Shown here: piece after piece, positions 10,449 to 18,280 of the stretch | How the letters are laid out: every line of letters starts with the position of its first letter | How positions within the stretch are numbered: the stretch's first letter is position 1 | Assembly: GCA_033064195.1 (NCBI GenBank) | Contig: JARBJD010000523.1 | Span: forward strand, 1-37,212 | Reading direction: 5' to 3' | Origin: Blattamonas nauphoetae | Lineage: Eukaryota; Preaxostyla; Oxymonadida | DNA length: 37,212 nt | Translations under genes and position numbers: made by a program | Notes under the pieces: generated by a model | The model's database searches: none | Told to the model about the DNA's origin: nothing | The model's input: the letters and a program-made list of their open reading frames with translations, nothing else

Positions 10449-11274
10449 GAAAATGATTGATCATAATCTCTCAACAACCAGCGAGAATTCGGCAGTGATT
10501 GACTCACTTCAGAAGACAACAGAAGGACATAAGACAGCGATATCTTCAATCCAAAAAGTACTGAGCACAAATGGATCAATCACGACACCAACAATCGGAG
10601 GATTGATTAATGTGAATGGAGCAAAGTGGAACATATCAGAGGGATCACTTCCGAAGTATCCTGGAACATACCCGTCCTCAACATTTTCTTCTGGAATTTC
10701 AATATCACAATCGCTTGCGGAAACTTCGGGAATTCAGTTCAATGGTGATGGAATAATTATGTGGTCTCCATGTGACAAACCAGCTTTGTATTACTACGAT
10801 GAGGACACAGGTTCAGGAGTGTTTTCAATATCCACAACAGGAAGTTTTTCTCAACTGTCAGACAGAAGAGTGAAAAGAAATATTGAACCTTATCCCGATG
10901 TTCTTGAGCAACTGAATAAAGTCGAAATTGTGCAGTATCAGTTCAACACATTCGACTCGAAGATCAACAAAGTGACAAAGCAAATAGAGAATGAGACAGA
11001 TGAAGAACACTTGAAGAACTGCAAAGAGAAATGTGAATGTCTGAAGAAGGAAAGTGAGAAGAAACACATTGGAGTGATTGCACAACAGATCCAAGAAATA
11101 TTCCCTGAAGTCGTGAATGATTCCAATCCAGATTGTCTTCAAGTTGATTATGCAGAACTCTCCTGTTTTTGTATCAAAGCCATTCATGAATTATGTTCAA
11201 TTGTCGGACAACAACAGACGGTCATCAATGAACTAATCCAAAAATATAACTCACTGATCAATACTCCAACATGA
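10363..11274 (+). CDS. fibre-like protein with C-terminal Peptidase_S74 intramolecular chaperone domain
   Basis: A 303-residue frame. The true start may be a later Met (about 10396). The N-terminal 70 residues are polar and helix-prone, the middle (about 75-160) is glycine/serine-rich with a beta-type pattern, and the C-terminal third is a Peptidase_S74 domain: LSDRRVKRNI with Ser166 and Lys171 in the spacing of the Ser-Lys pair, then HIGVIAQQIQEIFPEVV and VDYAELSCFCIKAIHEL. In phage tailspikes, some large-virus fibres and MYRF, this domain trimerises the preceding part and cleaves itself off. A trimeric receptor-binding or spike role is inferred. The insert between the two S74 segments is lysine/glutamate-rich coiled coil. 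The 3' end overlaps the convergent gene at 11258 by 17 bases. Confidence 0.78.
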   Translation: MFMRELNFLFSMKEQTEMNRQKYNSQMIEKMIDHNLSTTSENSAVIDSLQKTTEGHKTAISSIQKVLSTNGSITTPTIGGLINVNGAKWNISEGSLPKYPGTYPSSTFSSGISISQSLAETSGIQFNGDGIIMWSPCDKPALYYYDEDTGSGVFSISTTGSFSQLSDRRVKRNIEPYPDVLEQLNKVEIVQYQFNTFDSKINKVTKQIENETDEEHLKNCKEKCECLKKESEKKHIGVIAQQIQEIFPEVVNDSNPDCLQVDYAELSCFCIKAIHELCSIVGQQQTVINELIQKYNSLINTPT

Positions 11275-11668
11275 GATCAACAAGGAATTCATAGTACTCT
11301 TTGGTTATTTTTCCATTGATTGTTTCCGTTGTTTCCATCTCAATTGATTCACCAGAACTGTCTTTGAACCAGATCTTCACTATTGATTGTCGAGTACTTA
11401 ATTCCCACTTCTTTCGCTTCGCAATCTGTTCGTTACAGAAAGCAACATAAGAATCATTGTGAGCATCAGTCTGAATCCAATCAGCATGTATAGTGATGTG
11501 CTGAGGAATATCTTTTGAAATGACAGTTGAGTTACCATTCATTTCTTCCCTCACATGGATGAGTTTACAGTCGAGGAAATGAACATATTTTTGGTTTCGA
11601 GAATTGGTAAAATCAGGAGGGAGTTGAGCAGTGTGAGAATTCTGAATTGAGAAATAACGTTTGACCAT
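11258..11668 (-). CDS. conserved 136-aa protein of unknown function
   Basis: No known domain is recognised. The N-terminal 40 residues are polar (MVKRYFSIQNSHTAQLPPDF), the middle contains ITIHADWIQTDAHNDSYVAF and a basic patch (AKRKKWELSTRQ), and the C-terminus is acidic and hydrophobic (YYEFLVDLMLEY). No membrane segment or signal peptide is seen. It is conserved in element A at the same place, last in the reverse-strand structural run, and overlaps the fibre gene tail to tail. The upstream box TATTTTATTTTTGTAGAAA lies about 10 bases before the ATG. A minor capsid or penton-type role is possible because such a gene is expected beside the major capsid gene, but its length is small for a jelly-roll penton. 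Confidence 0.6.
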   Translation of the reverse strand: MVKRYFSIQNSHTAQLPPDFTNSRNQKYVHFLDCKLIHVREEMNGNSTVISKDIPQHITIHADWIQTDAHNDSYVAFCNEQIAKRKKWELSTRQSIVKIWFKDSSGESIEMETTETINGKITKEYYEFLVDLMLEY

Positions 11669-11699
11669 TTGTGATTTCTACAAAAATAAAATATTCAAT
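11669..11699 (-). promoter_or_regulatory. T-rich start box upstream of the 136-aa gene
   Basis: On the coding strand the sequence reads ATATTTTATTTTTGTAGAAA and is followed by a short spacer and ATG. It lies in the 31-base gap after the preceding reverse-strand gene, so it must double as part of that gene's downstream region. Confidence 0.5.
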
Positions 11700-13388
11700 T
11701 TAATATCCTCTCTTCACTTCTTCGTATGCTTCTTGGAGTCGACGATCAATGACATATCGCACTCGTGGTTGTCCATTCTCAATCCAGAACAACCAATATG
11801 TTGCTTGATGTAGTGCTAGAATTGGAGGAGGAGGTCCATCTTTGGTTGATGTGAAATATGGATCAAGTTCTCCCTGATTGATTGGTGTTCCTCTGTAGAC
11901 AATATTCACTGATTCTGCTGTTGAGATACCTTCTTCACCACCAGCGATTTCACTTCGATCTGTTGGAACCATAAATGTGAAACATGTTGCATCTGTTACT
12001 GGTTTTGTTCTCTTATATTCCTTTGCTTTATAGTCAAACATTCGAGTTGAACAAATTGAATTTTCAAACTCTTCTGTTGCGGAACAACCAATGAAATCAC
12101 CATTCACCATCATCATTTGATAGAACTCTGGTGAGATTGTTGACATTGGGAAATTGGGAAAGTTGGATCCAAGCATTTCGAAGTGACCAACATAGTGAGG
12201 ATTTCTGAAGACTGTACATTCGTTTGGTCTTTCAGGGAACAAGCACATAAGATTCATCAGATTGTTGAGTTTGATACTGATGTTTGATCTCACTCCCATT
12301 GCGTTCGCTTTTGTTTGGAATGATTGTGTGTCAATTCTTTCTGCTTTCATGACATACAGAGTCTTCGAATATGTGTTGAAGAGGGATTGTTTTGTTGCAT
12401 CAGTGATTTGATATCCGTAACAAATTGTTGAGACTTTGTCCACCGAAGAGGATTGAACAGTGCAAGTGAAACTTATAGCTCCAACCTCAGCGACTGTACT
12501 GGCAGGTGGAGCATAGCTCCTTTTACTGCGAGCTTTCAGTACTGGATTTCCTATCCGTGTAAACTCCTGTGTTACTGGAGAAAAGTCCCCATCAGACATC
12601 AAGAGCATGTTGGTTTGATCCGACATACTTGTCAAGTCTTTATCTGGAAACACTTCACGGCAACCTTGGGTAGATTTTCGAATGACAGTTGAATGTTGAA
12701 TTGGACAATACACAAGTGAATCAGTTGTCAAGTGAAATCTTAATCGTAAATTACCAAAGATTGAATTGGGATATTGATCAAATGTACTCAGTGGAAGTAG
12801 ATTCACAAATGGAATAACCAAAGGAATTGTCTTAGTGAGCTTATTTGTGGATTTATTGACGGGAACATAGTAGAATCCGCACACACTCTGATCCATTCTC
12901 TGAACATTTTCCCAAAGACTGTAGCAGTGCTTCATATTGTTTTTCTCTTCGTACGACTTGAATGTGTGATACAGAAATGATTCGTGAACATGATTATTCT
13001 GAAGTGAATTGTCAATAATGTTTCCATGACTGTCAACGAGTCTCATATCTCGAATTGCATCTGAGGATGATTTGTATCCGACGAATATTCCGGATAGTCC
13101 GACGTACTCTCCTGTTTCACTACTCGTATATGAATATGGAACAGTAATCGTGAGATCAATTCGCAAATGACTCTTCATAAATTCAGTAACATCATGACCG
13201 TCATAGCATAATGGAACTTCAATCTCATCTCCAATTCTGCATGGCATGGGAGGATTTGTTGGATGAACTTCTTGGATGGAGTAGATGTGAGGTTCTGAAT
13301 CCCATTGCTTTGGAAGATATGATTGAACTTCGATTTGCTCAATTAATGTCGATGTTGGTTTGGATTGATTTGTTCTGATACTTCTCAT
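11700..13388 (-). CDS. capsid-like protein 1 (562 aa)
   Basis: A large soluble-looking protein rich in beta-forming segments, without signal peptide or membrane helix. It shares a distant layout with the next gene upstream (619 aa): both have a CYGYQITD/CMSSGYNIKD-type segment, an FRNP/FHNP motif, a FYQMM/FYQFALSTLN motif, a TDATCFTFMV/DNTDFLLCFS segment and a C-terminal PPPPILALHQATYWLFW / PAPILATTATTWWVLR block. The two are therefore paralogues. Polintons usually encode a double-jelly-roll major capsid protein of about this length; which paralogue is the main capsid cannot be decided by reading. It is conserved in element A. The start follows a T-rich box at 13389-13409. Confidence 0.62.
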   Translation of the reverse strand: MRSIRTNQSKPTSTLIEQIEVQSYLPKQWDSEPHIYSIQEVHPTNPPMPCRIGDEIEVPLCYDGHDVTEFMKSHLRIDLTITVPYSYTSSETGEYVGLSGIFVGYKSSSDAIRDMRLVDSHGNIIDNSLQNNHVHESFLYHTFKSYEEKNNMKHCYSLWENVQRMDQSVCGFYYVPVNKSTNKLTKTIPLVIPFVNLLPLSTFDQYPNSIFGNLRLRFHLTTDSLVYCPIQHSTVIRKSTQGCREVFPDKDLTSMSDQTNMLLMSDGDFSPVTQEFTRIGNPVLKARSKRSYAPPASTVAEVGAISFTCTVQSSSVDKVSTICYGYQITDATKQSLFNTYSKTLYVMKAERIDTQSFQTKANAMGVRSNISIKLNNLMNLMCLFPERPNECTVFRNPHYVGHFEMLGSNFPNFPMSTISPEFYQMMMVNGDFIGCSATEEFENSICSTRMFDYKAKEYKRTKPVTDATCFTFMVPTDRSEIAGGEEGISTAESVNIVYRGTPINQGELDPYFTSTKDGPPPPILALHQATYWLFWIENGQPRVRYVIDRRLQEAYEEVKRGY

Positions 13389-13409
13389 TTATAGAAAAAG
13401 AAAAAATAC
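13389..13409 (-). promoter_or_regulatory. T-rich start box upstream of capsid-like gene 1
   Basis: The coding strand reads GTATTTTTTCTTTTTCTATA immediately before AATG. It is the same kind of box as in front of the other genes, with C in place of A between the two T runs. Confidence 0.5.
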
Positions 13410-13440
13410 AATATCATAATTTTCTTTTCCTGTTTTGTCT

Positions 13441-15300
13441 CTACATGATTCCCAAATCTTTGTGTAACGCCTTCAGTGTGTGATTAGGATAGTATTCGAC
13501 TCTTGGTTCGCCATTACTGTATCGTAATACCCACCATGTGGTTGCAGTGGTTGCTAATATTGGTGCTGGAGGATGTGTAAATGTTATCATATCACCACCC
13601 ATTAGACTTGTGTCGTAAACATTGTAGTATGTGTCAAGATTCCCTTGATATACTGGTTGAGATCTCAAAGTGACTGGAACATTCTGACCTCTGGAACTGA
13701 TAGAATCATTACAGTTCGTTGGACATCCACTTCGTTGAGTTGAGAAGCATAGAAGGAAGTCAGTGTTGTCATGAATCGGTCGCACTCTTGTCATTGTTTC
13801 ACGAGGATATGTATCATCACCGGAGAGTTTCTCTCCAACAAGAGAATCCGTCAGTGAACGCTCCAAGTCATCAGGCACAGTCAGATATGAATCAAGGTTG
13901 AGAGTCGACAATGCGAACTGGTAGAAACGAGCTCCAATAGTTGTTGTCGGTTGTTCTGGATAGTACTTGTTGAGTAGATTCACTTGGATATTCTTCTGCA
14001 TTGGATTGTGAAAACAGGTGACTTCATTATCGTAGTGACGGAAGAGAAGCCTAATATCCTTGGCATTCACAAGTACCATTTGCTGAGTACAATCAATTCC
14101 TGTTGCCGTTGGTGTCTTCTGAAATGGATAAAACGAAATCTTCTCTGCTGGAATTGTTCCTGGTCGATTTGTGTACATCTGCTTCAGATTCTCTTTCGCA
14201 ATGTCTTTAATATTGTATCCAGAACTCATACAATACACATCATCAATTTTATAATCAAGAATGTTCAATGATACATATTGATCCATGTATTTAGGTTCTT
14301 GATTCACGACATTGGATCCATTTAAAGTAATGTCTCTTGAAACCGATGGTTGGAGAAATGATTGACCAATTTGAACGAAATTCTTTGTGCATGAGGCTGC
14401 GAGATTATTCAGAAAAACAGGACGATGATGAATACAAGCTTGAATTTTGTCTTTTATATATGGTGCTGTTGTTCCAACTACGATTGATGATAGTGTATTT
14501 TTCAATGTCAGTTCAGGATTCACAGGGCAGCAGACAAAAGCATCCTCATTGATGTACACACTCAATTTCAGATCTCCAAAGAGACATCGTGGATAGTCAG
14601 TCATACCTGAGAAAATGAGAAGATCTTCAAGATTGATTGACACACGGATTGGCACATCAATACTGTCACATAAAGTACTAGTTACTTTTGTTCCTGTGAA
14701 GTCTGATAATGGAATATAAACACCAGCAACAGATTCAACATGATTCCAAGCATTTTGCCATGGAGTGTGACAATGTTTTCGATTCTCCAATTGACTCTTC
14801 GGTTTGATCATATTGTAAATGTGTGATTCCATGGATACATCATTTGTTGTTGTACTGATGATTCTCTGATTGTTGTGAAGAACTGTAAGATTCCGAAAGA
14901 TGGATGCTGAATGCTTGAGTCCAACAAAGATGAATATTCTCTCATTCATCAAAGATCCAATGTTTCCAGATTCCCATTGCCAATTGTTGAGTTTCAATGT
15001 TGTAGTCATTGTGAATGTATTGAATGAATCATCAATTTGACAAATATCTTGATTGCCAGTGAGTGGAATGATTATTTCCTGTCCTTTATAGAAGCGTGAG
15101 TTCTCTGATGGTTTCAATTCCTGAATCGAAGTACTGTGTGCCCCATCATTCATTAGGTAATTTATGTGATGTTCAGACATTAACTGTTGTTGTATTTGAC
15201 CCATGTCATCTCTTGTGTATTCTATCCTTCCAGTGGTATTTCCAGTCAATGATGATGCTCCAGTTCTTTTGTTTGTCAGATGTGTTATATGCGAGTTCAT
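13441..15300 (-). CDS. capsid-like protein 2, probable major-capsid type (619 aa)
   Basis: A large beta-rich protein with recognisable internal blocks: residues 1-70 polar (MNSHITHLTNKRTGASS), 70-300 a first domain with LLIFSGMTDYPRCLFGDLKL and YINEDAFVCCPV, then a second domain from about 330 with FYPFQKTPTATGIDC, RLLFRHYDNEVTCFHNP and FYQFALSTLNLDSYLTV, and a C-terminus ending NHTLKALHKDLGIM. The matching block in capsid-like protein 1 is FPNSIFGNLRLRFHL-like, followed by YCPI, so the two proteins align along their whole length. The two-domain size agrees with double-jelly-roll capsids. It lies directly downstream of the two small MAPG genes. No cleavage or export signals were seen. Confidence 0.65.
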   Translation of the reverse strand: MNSHITHLTNKRTGASSLTGNTTGRIEYTRDDMGQIQQQLMSEHHINYLMNDGAHSTSIQELKPSENSRFYKGQEIIIPLTGNQDICQIDDSFNTFTMTTTLKLNNWQWESGNIGSLMNERIFIFVGLKHSASIFRNLTVLHNNQRIISTTTNDVSMESHIYNMIKPKSQLENRKHCHTPWQNAWNHVESVAGVYIPLSDFTGTKVTSTLCDSIDVPIRVSINLEDLLIFSGMTDYPRCLFGDLKLSVYINEDAFVCCPVNPELTLKNTLSSIVVGTTAPYIKDKIQACIHHRPVFLNNLAASCTKNFVQIGQSFLQPSVSRDITLNGSNVVNQEPKYMDQYVSLNILDYKIDDVYCMSSGYNIKDIAKENLKQMYTNRPGTIPAEKISFYPFQKTPTATGIDCTQQMVLVNAKDIRLLFRHYDNEVTCFHNPMQKNIQVNLLNKYYPEQPTTTIGARFYQFALSTLNLDSYLTVPDDLERSLTDSLVGEKLSGDDTYPRETMTRVRPIHDNTDFLLCFSTQRSGCPTNCNDSISSRGQNVPVTLRSQPVYQGNLDTYYNVYDTSLMGGDMITFTHPPAPILATTATTWWVLRYSNGEPRVEYYPNHTLKALHKDLGIM

Positions 15301-15320
15301 TTTAACAAAAATAAAAAAAC
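15301..15320 (-). promoter_or_regulatory. T-rich start box upstream of capsid-like gene 2
   Basis: The coding strand reads GTTTTTTTATTTTTGTTAAA and runs directly into ATG. This is one of the clearest examples of the shared box, with TTTTATTTTTG placed 5 bases before the start codon. Confidence 0.55.
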
Positions 15321-15367
15321 ATAATTGTTACTTTCATTTACTCTTTTCCCAAAAGGGTTCGAAGCCT

Positions 15368-15673
15368 CTAGCGAGACTTTTTCTTTTTTAGTTTCTTCGC
15401 TTTTGGTTTCAGCTTTTCTTCCAGTCTCAGTATTTCTCCTCTGAGCTTGTTCGCAACTGCTGTGTTTCCTTCATTCATTGCTTGCTCATACTGAGCCATC
15501 TTTTCTGCGTGGATTTGCTGATCCGACTTCACGTCTGGTATCATCTCAACACCTGTCTGCGCTAGCTTAGAAATCACTGGTCCAACGAAGGGAATGAGAT
15601 TCAGAAATGGAGCTCCAACTCTGAGTATATTTTTACCGACTGCTGCTAATTTTGATAACCAACCTGGTGCCAT
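15368..15673 (-). CDS. small basic structural-type protein (MAPGW family)
   Basis: A 101-residue protein. Residues 1-20 (MAPGWLSKLAAVGKNILRVG) form an amphipathic helix, 21-42 a hydrophobic run with prolines and glycines (APFLNLIPFVGPVISKLAQ), 45-80 a charged helix, and the tail is nearly all lysine (KPKAKKLKKKKSR). Very similar to 6146-6448 of element A. The combination of an amphipathic N-terminus and a strongly basic tail fits an internal virion protein that binds DNA or perturbs membranes, as adenoviral pVI or core proteins do. This is functional analogy only. It lies 67 bases from capsid-like gene 2 and 38 bases from the MAPGS gene, with a T-rich box at 15674-15694. Confidence 0.62.
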   Translation of the reverse strand: MAPGWLSKLAAVGKNILRVGAPFLNLIPFVGPVISKLAQTGVEMIPDVKSDQQIHAEKMAQYEQAMNEGNTAVANKLRGEILRLEEKLKPKAKKLKKKKSR

Positions 15674-15694
15674 TTTAATAAAAATAAAAATATT
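15674..15694 (-). promoter_or_regulatory. T-rich start box upstream of the MAPGW gene
   Basis: The coding strand reads ATATTTTTATTTTTATTAAA followed directly by ATG. It is nearly the same as the box of capsid-like gene 2 and of the element A counterpart at 6449. Confidence 0.55.
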
Positions 15695-15711
15695 GGAATA
15701 CTAGTGAATGT

Positions 15712-16020
15712 TTATCCTTTGAATTGAATTTTGGAATTTGACGAGAGTGGTATGTCATCATTTGAGAATCGTCCATTTCGTGGAGGTTCATACTCAATCA
15801 TCTGTGGTTTTTGTTGACGATTGATCGCTTTGTTTTGTTGATAAACGTCCATCATTCCTCCTAATCCATTGAGTATTCCACCTGCTGTTTGTCCGAATTT
15901 ACTGTTCGTTTGAGAGAGCAATCCACCACCGACTTGAAGCAATGTTGGAGCTCGAGGTTTGATGAATTGAAAGAATTGCTTGCCGATATTTTTGAGTTTG
16001 TTGAAACTTCCTGGTGCCAT
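15712..16020 (-). CDS. small glycine-rich structural-type protein (MAPGS family)
   Basis: A 102-residue protein. The N-terminus (MAPGSFNKLKNIGKQFFQF) parallels the neighbouring MAPGW protein and suggests an ancient duplication or a shared targeting signal. A central glycine-rich part (about 30-57) contains VGGGLL and ILNGLGGMM. LNGLG fits the adenoviral-type maturation site (M/I/L)-x-G-x-G and is kept in element A as LSGLG. The C-terminal half is polar, with YEPPRNGRF and an end in SNSKIQFKG. Probable minor virion protein. No adenain-like protease was recognised in this element, so the cleavage idea is open. Confidence 0.6.
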   Translation of the reverse strand: MAPGSFNKLKNIGKQFFQFIKPRAPTLLQVGGGLLSQTNSKFGQTAGGILNGLGGMMDVYQQNKAINRQQKPQMIEYEPPRNGRFSNDDIPLSSNSKIQFKG

Positions 16021-16040
16021 TTATGTAAAAACAAAAATAC
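16021..16040 (-). promoter_or_regulatory. T-rich start box upstream of the MAPGS gene
   Basis: The coding strand reads GTATTTTTGTTTTTACATAA before ATG, a variant in which G separates the two T runs. Confidence 0.5.
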
Positions 16041-16090
16041 AATTCATTTATAATTTGAACGAGGAAATAATCTCAGAAGAGATTTCTGCC

Positions 16091-16675
16091 CTAACGGGGT
16101 ATTGCCTTTGTCAGAGAAATGCCAGAATTGAGAATAGTGTTGTATGCTTCATTGAAGGCAATACTCATGTCTTTTCCACCAACAAGGATCTTGAAAATGG
16201 TTCTAAACACTGGGAGTTTATTCAGACATAGGCACTTGTCAGACAAATCATCCAGTTCGATCACCACATCATTAATCCCAGTGAGTGTAGCAATCAGTGC
16301 ACATAAATCACTTTGGTTCGTGATCAGTTTCTTCGATGGTTCAATGAGATTATTCAATAGTTTCTTTTCACAAGCGAATGCATTCTTGTAGACGAGTAAT
16401 AACTGATCTTTGAATGCCGAAATATTAGAAATATATTCTCGAAGTGGAATAGAACGACTTTGAATGGGGGCTGATGGATATGTCTCTAGTGGTGGATCAT
16501 AAACACCTGGAACATTATCGAGTTCGACATTAGCGCTTTGTTCATTACGATCTTCGAGCTTAGATCTTCCAGAATTCGAACCTTTATTGTCGATGATGAC
16601 ATTGTTGGTGATTGATGTTGGGACTGAAGAAGAACTTGTGTGTTTCGTAAATTGACAACTGAGAATTGGTTGCAT
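16091..16675 (-). CDS. conserved element protein of unknown function (194 aa)
   Basis: I take the ATG at 16675; the frame is open three bases further but with GTG. The N-terminal half is low in complexity and polar (serine/asparagine-rich, probably disordered), with PPLETYPSAP near residue 80. The C-terminal half is helical, with KDQLLLVYKNAFACEKKLL, LTGINDVVIELDDLSDKCL and FKILVGGKDMSIAFNEAYNT, ending SGISLTKAIPR. No family recognised and no membrane segment is clear. A copy truncated by element B is present in element A, so the gene belongs to the standard set. Position between the glycine-rich small protein and the 314-aa protein suggests a virion or assembly role. Confidence 0.55.
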   Translation of the reverse strand: MQPILSCQFTKHTSSSSVPTSITNNVIIDNKGSNSGRSKLEDRNEQSANVELDNVPGVYDPPLETYPSAPIQSRSIPLREYISNISAFKDQLLLVYKNAFACEKKLLNNLIEPSKKLITNQSDLCALIATLTGINDVVIELDDLSDKCLCLNKLPVFRTIFKILVGGKDMSIAFNEAYNTILNSGISLTKAIPR

Positions 16676-16678
16676 CAC

Positions 16679-16699
16679 TTTCTATAAAAATAAAAATTA
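16679..16699 (-). promoter_or_regulatory. T-rich start box upstream of the 194-aa gene
   Basis: The coding strand reads AATTTTTATTTTTATAGAAA and is followed by GTG and then ATG. The box supports choosing the ATG at 16675. Confidence 0.5.
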
Positions 16700-16733
16700 T
16701 ATATTAATGTTTTTAATCAGACATTTCTTTCTG

Positions 16734-17678
16734 TTACTGAACATATTGAGAGTAAGCTGGCATATTCGAAGATTGGTATTGACCGATATCTTCATCTGTT
16801 CTTGTTGCATATGCTTTGCGTGTCAGAGTACTAATCTCTGATGCTATGGCAGTATTATGTCTCCCAAGGAATGTATGCAAATTTTCTTGATTTGTGATGA
16901 ATTCTAGAAACTGTGGATACACCTGCTCCTTGAAATCCTTTCTTTTCTTCATTCTCTGATGTCCTTCGTTGGTACTGTCGAATCCTTGAAGATGTTCTTC
17001 AAGCCATCTGTCCCACATTTGTGATGCTACTTTCGATTGAATTGAATTGAACACCATATTGTCTATTACTCTTTTCCCAGTATCTGCTGGATTATCTCGA
17101 CTGGCACGAGTTATTCCCAATTCATTTGTCATGAAGTCACCAACAGCTTTCTTCATTATTGCATAAGGTTGTTGTGATCTTTGTGCTTGCATGTCTCCAT
17201 AGCTGATGTCTCGAAAACTGGATGGTAGATCGTATGTTCCATTCTTGAGGAAATTAGAGTGTGAAGCTTTGATTCTCCTTCCGAATTGGCGATTAAATGC
17301 TGTATATGATGTCTGTTTTCGCTTGTCTGGTGTTGGATTCATTGCGTAGTATGTCTCTTTGACTGGTCTACTATTGTATGGTGCAAGCATGGCTCCATTG
17401 ACTGCAATCAAATCTTTCGTATCATTGTCGTAGACCATCACATCTGGGATTTTTCCATGTTGTTCCATTAGAACAGTCCAATTCTGTCCAGTTCTCTTAA
17501 TGTACTCAAGCGCTGATGGATAACTACTGAGGGCATCGTTCCATCTGGTTTGAATATCATCGTCAGCATAGATTCTTTTCATTGCAGCTTGTGTCTCTGC
17601 TGCGTATCTCATTTTTGGTTTCTTCTCTCTTGTTTTTCTTGTTGGTTGGTTGTACACAATCTGTGGTATCATTGACAT
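16734..17678 (-). CDS. conserved element protein of unknown function (314 aa)
   Basis: The start is taken as the ATG at 17678, because codons further upstream in frame lack an ATG. A soluble, charged protein with a basic N-terminus (NQPTRKTREKKPKMRYAAE) and mostly helical prediction by composition; blocks include WTVLMEQHGKIPDVMVYDND, KRKQTSYTAFNRQFGRR, KKAVGDFMTNELGITRAS and MWDRWLEEHLQGFDS. The C-terminus is polar and tyrosine-rich (QYQSSNMPAYSQYVQ). No protease triad, zinc finger or nucleotide-binding motif was found. It is divergently arranged with the ATPase gene across 53 bases, with T-rich and A/T-rich sequence serving both. Possible scaffold or portal-like role is speculation. Confidence 0.5.
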   Translation of the reverse strand: MSMIPQIVYNQPTRKTREKKPKMRYAAETQAAMKRIYADDDIQTRWNDALSSYPSALEYIKRTGQNWTVLMEQHGKIPDVMVYDNDTKDLIAVNGAMLAPYNSRPVKETYYAMNPTPDKRKQTSYTAFNRQFGRRIKASHSNFLKNGTYDLPSSFRDISYGDMQAQRSQQPYAIMKKAVGDFMTNELGITRASRDNPADTGKRVIDNMVFNSIQSKVASQMWDRWLEEHLQGFDSTNEGHQRMKKRKDFKEQVYPQFLEFITNQENLHTFLGRHNTAIASEISTLTRKAYATRTDEDIGQYQSSNMPAYSQYVQ

Positions 17679-17683
17679 TTCAT

Positions 17684-17731
17684 ACAAAATAAAAAAACCA
17701 AAAGTATATTTTAATTAGAGTTAAATCACAA
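17684..17731. promoter_or_regulatory. divergent promoter gap between the 314-aa gene and the ATPase gene
   Basis: The reverse-strand side carries GGTTTTTTTATTTTGTATGAA just ahead of the reverse ATG. The forward side carries GTATATTTTAATTAGAGTTAA ahead of the ATPase ATG, a clearly weaker form of the box. The short distance implies overlapping control of the two genes. Confidence 0.5.
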
Positions 17732-18249
17732 ATGAACAAATCGAATCAATCATTAACCGCATACGTGAATGCAAAATTGAGTGAAGCATCTAGTAGGAAT
17801 GTTTCTCATGAAGTGCAATCACAAATACATCCAGACTTGAATTTCAATCGCAATAGTGTCAATGTCCTCGTTGGAAACAGAGGAAGTGGCAAAACATTTA
17901 ATGCTCTTCGAGAAGTTGCCAAGCTCCAGAATGTTCAAGTTAGGAATGAACTCTTTCACCTCTTTGTCTTCGTCACTGACAAGAACATCGATCCAACATT
18001 CGATAAATTTAAACCAATACTGAACGTTCCTTGTGTGAAAGTGAAATACGATGATGCACTTCCATTTCTGTTGGAACTCTCTGAATCGAAAGCTGCGTAT
18101 GAAGAAATTATGGACAATCAATGGCAGAACAGAATCACAAATGAATGCAGAGAGAATCTCTTTGACTCACTTTACATTGATGACTTCTCAGTGAAGAATC
18201 TCCAAACGATTATCCTTCTTGATGACCAGACCTTTGACACTGATCTCAT
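17732..18249 (+). CDS. FtsK/HerA-type packaging ATPase, proximal part (gene split by insertion)
   Basis: The Walker A motif GNRGSGKT lies at residues 48-55 and a Walker B-like strand IILLDD at 160-165, spaced as in A32/HerA-type DNA-packaging ATPases of Polintons and large DNA viruses. Residues 1-40 are a polar N-terminal extension. The role would be ATP-driven packaging of the element's DNA into a capsid. The gene is interrupted after the Walker B region by a roughly 3.0-kb insertion, and its distal part lies at 21291-21663. Family call is strong from the two motifs and from gene context. Confidence 0.75.
18241..18249 (+). repeat. 9-bp direct repeat flanking the ATPase insertion, left copy
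   Basis: TGATCTCAT here recurs at 21282-21290. It is the best candidate for a target-site duplication, though the region holds several GATCTCAG-like words that make the exact limit uncertain by about 15 bases. Confidence 0.5.
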
Positions 18250-18280
18250 CGATCTCAGCTTTTTTGATCTCAGAAAATAA

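Noticed and set aside
16734-17678. Adenain-like maturation protease, expected in Polintons
   Set aside because: The 314-aa product and the other unassigned proteins were read for a His...Asp/Glu...Cys arrangement and none was convincing, so no protease is called.
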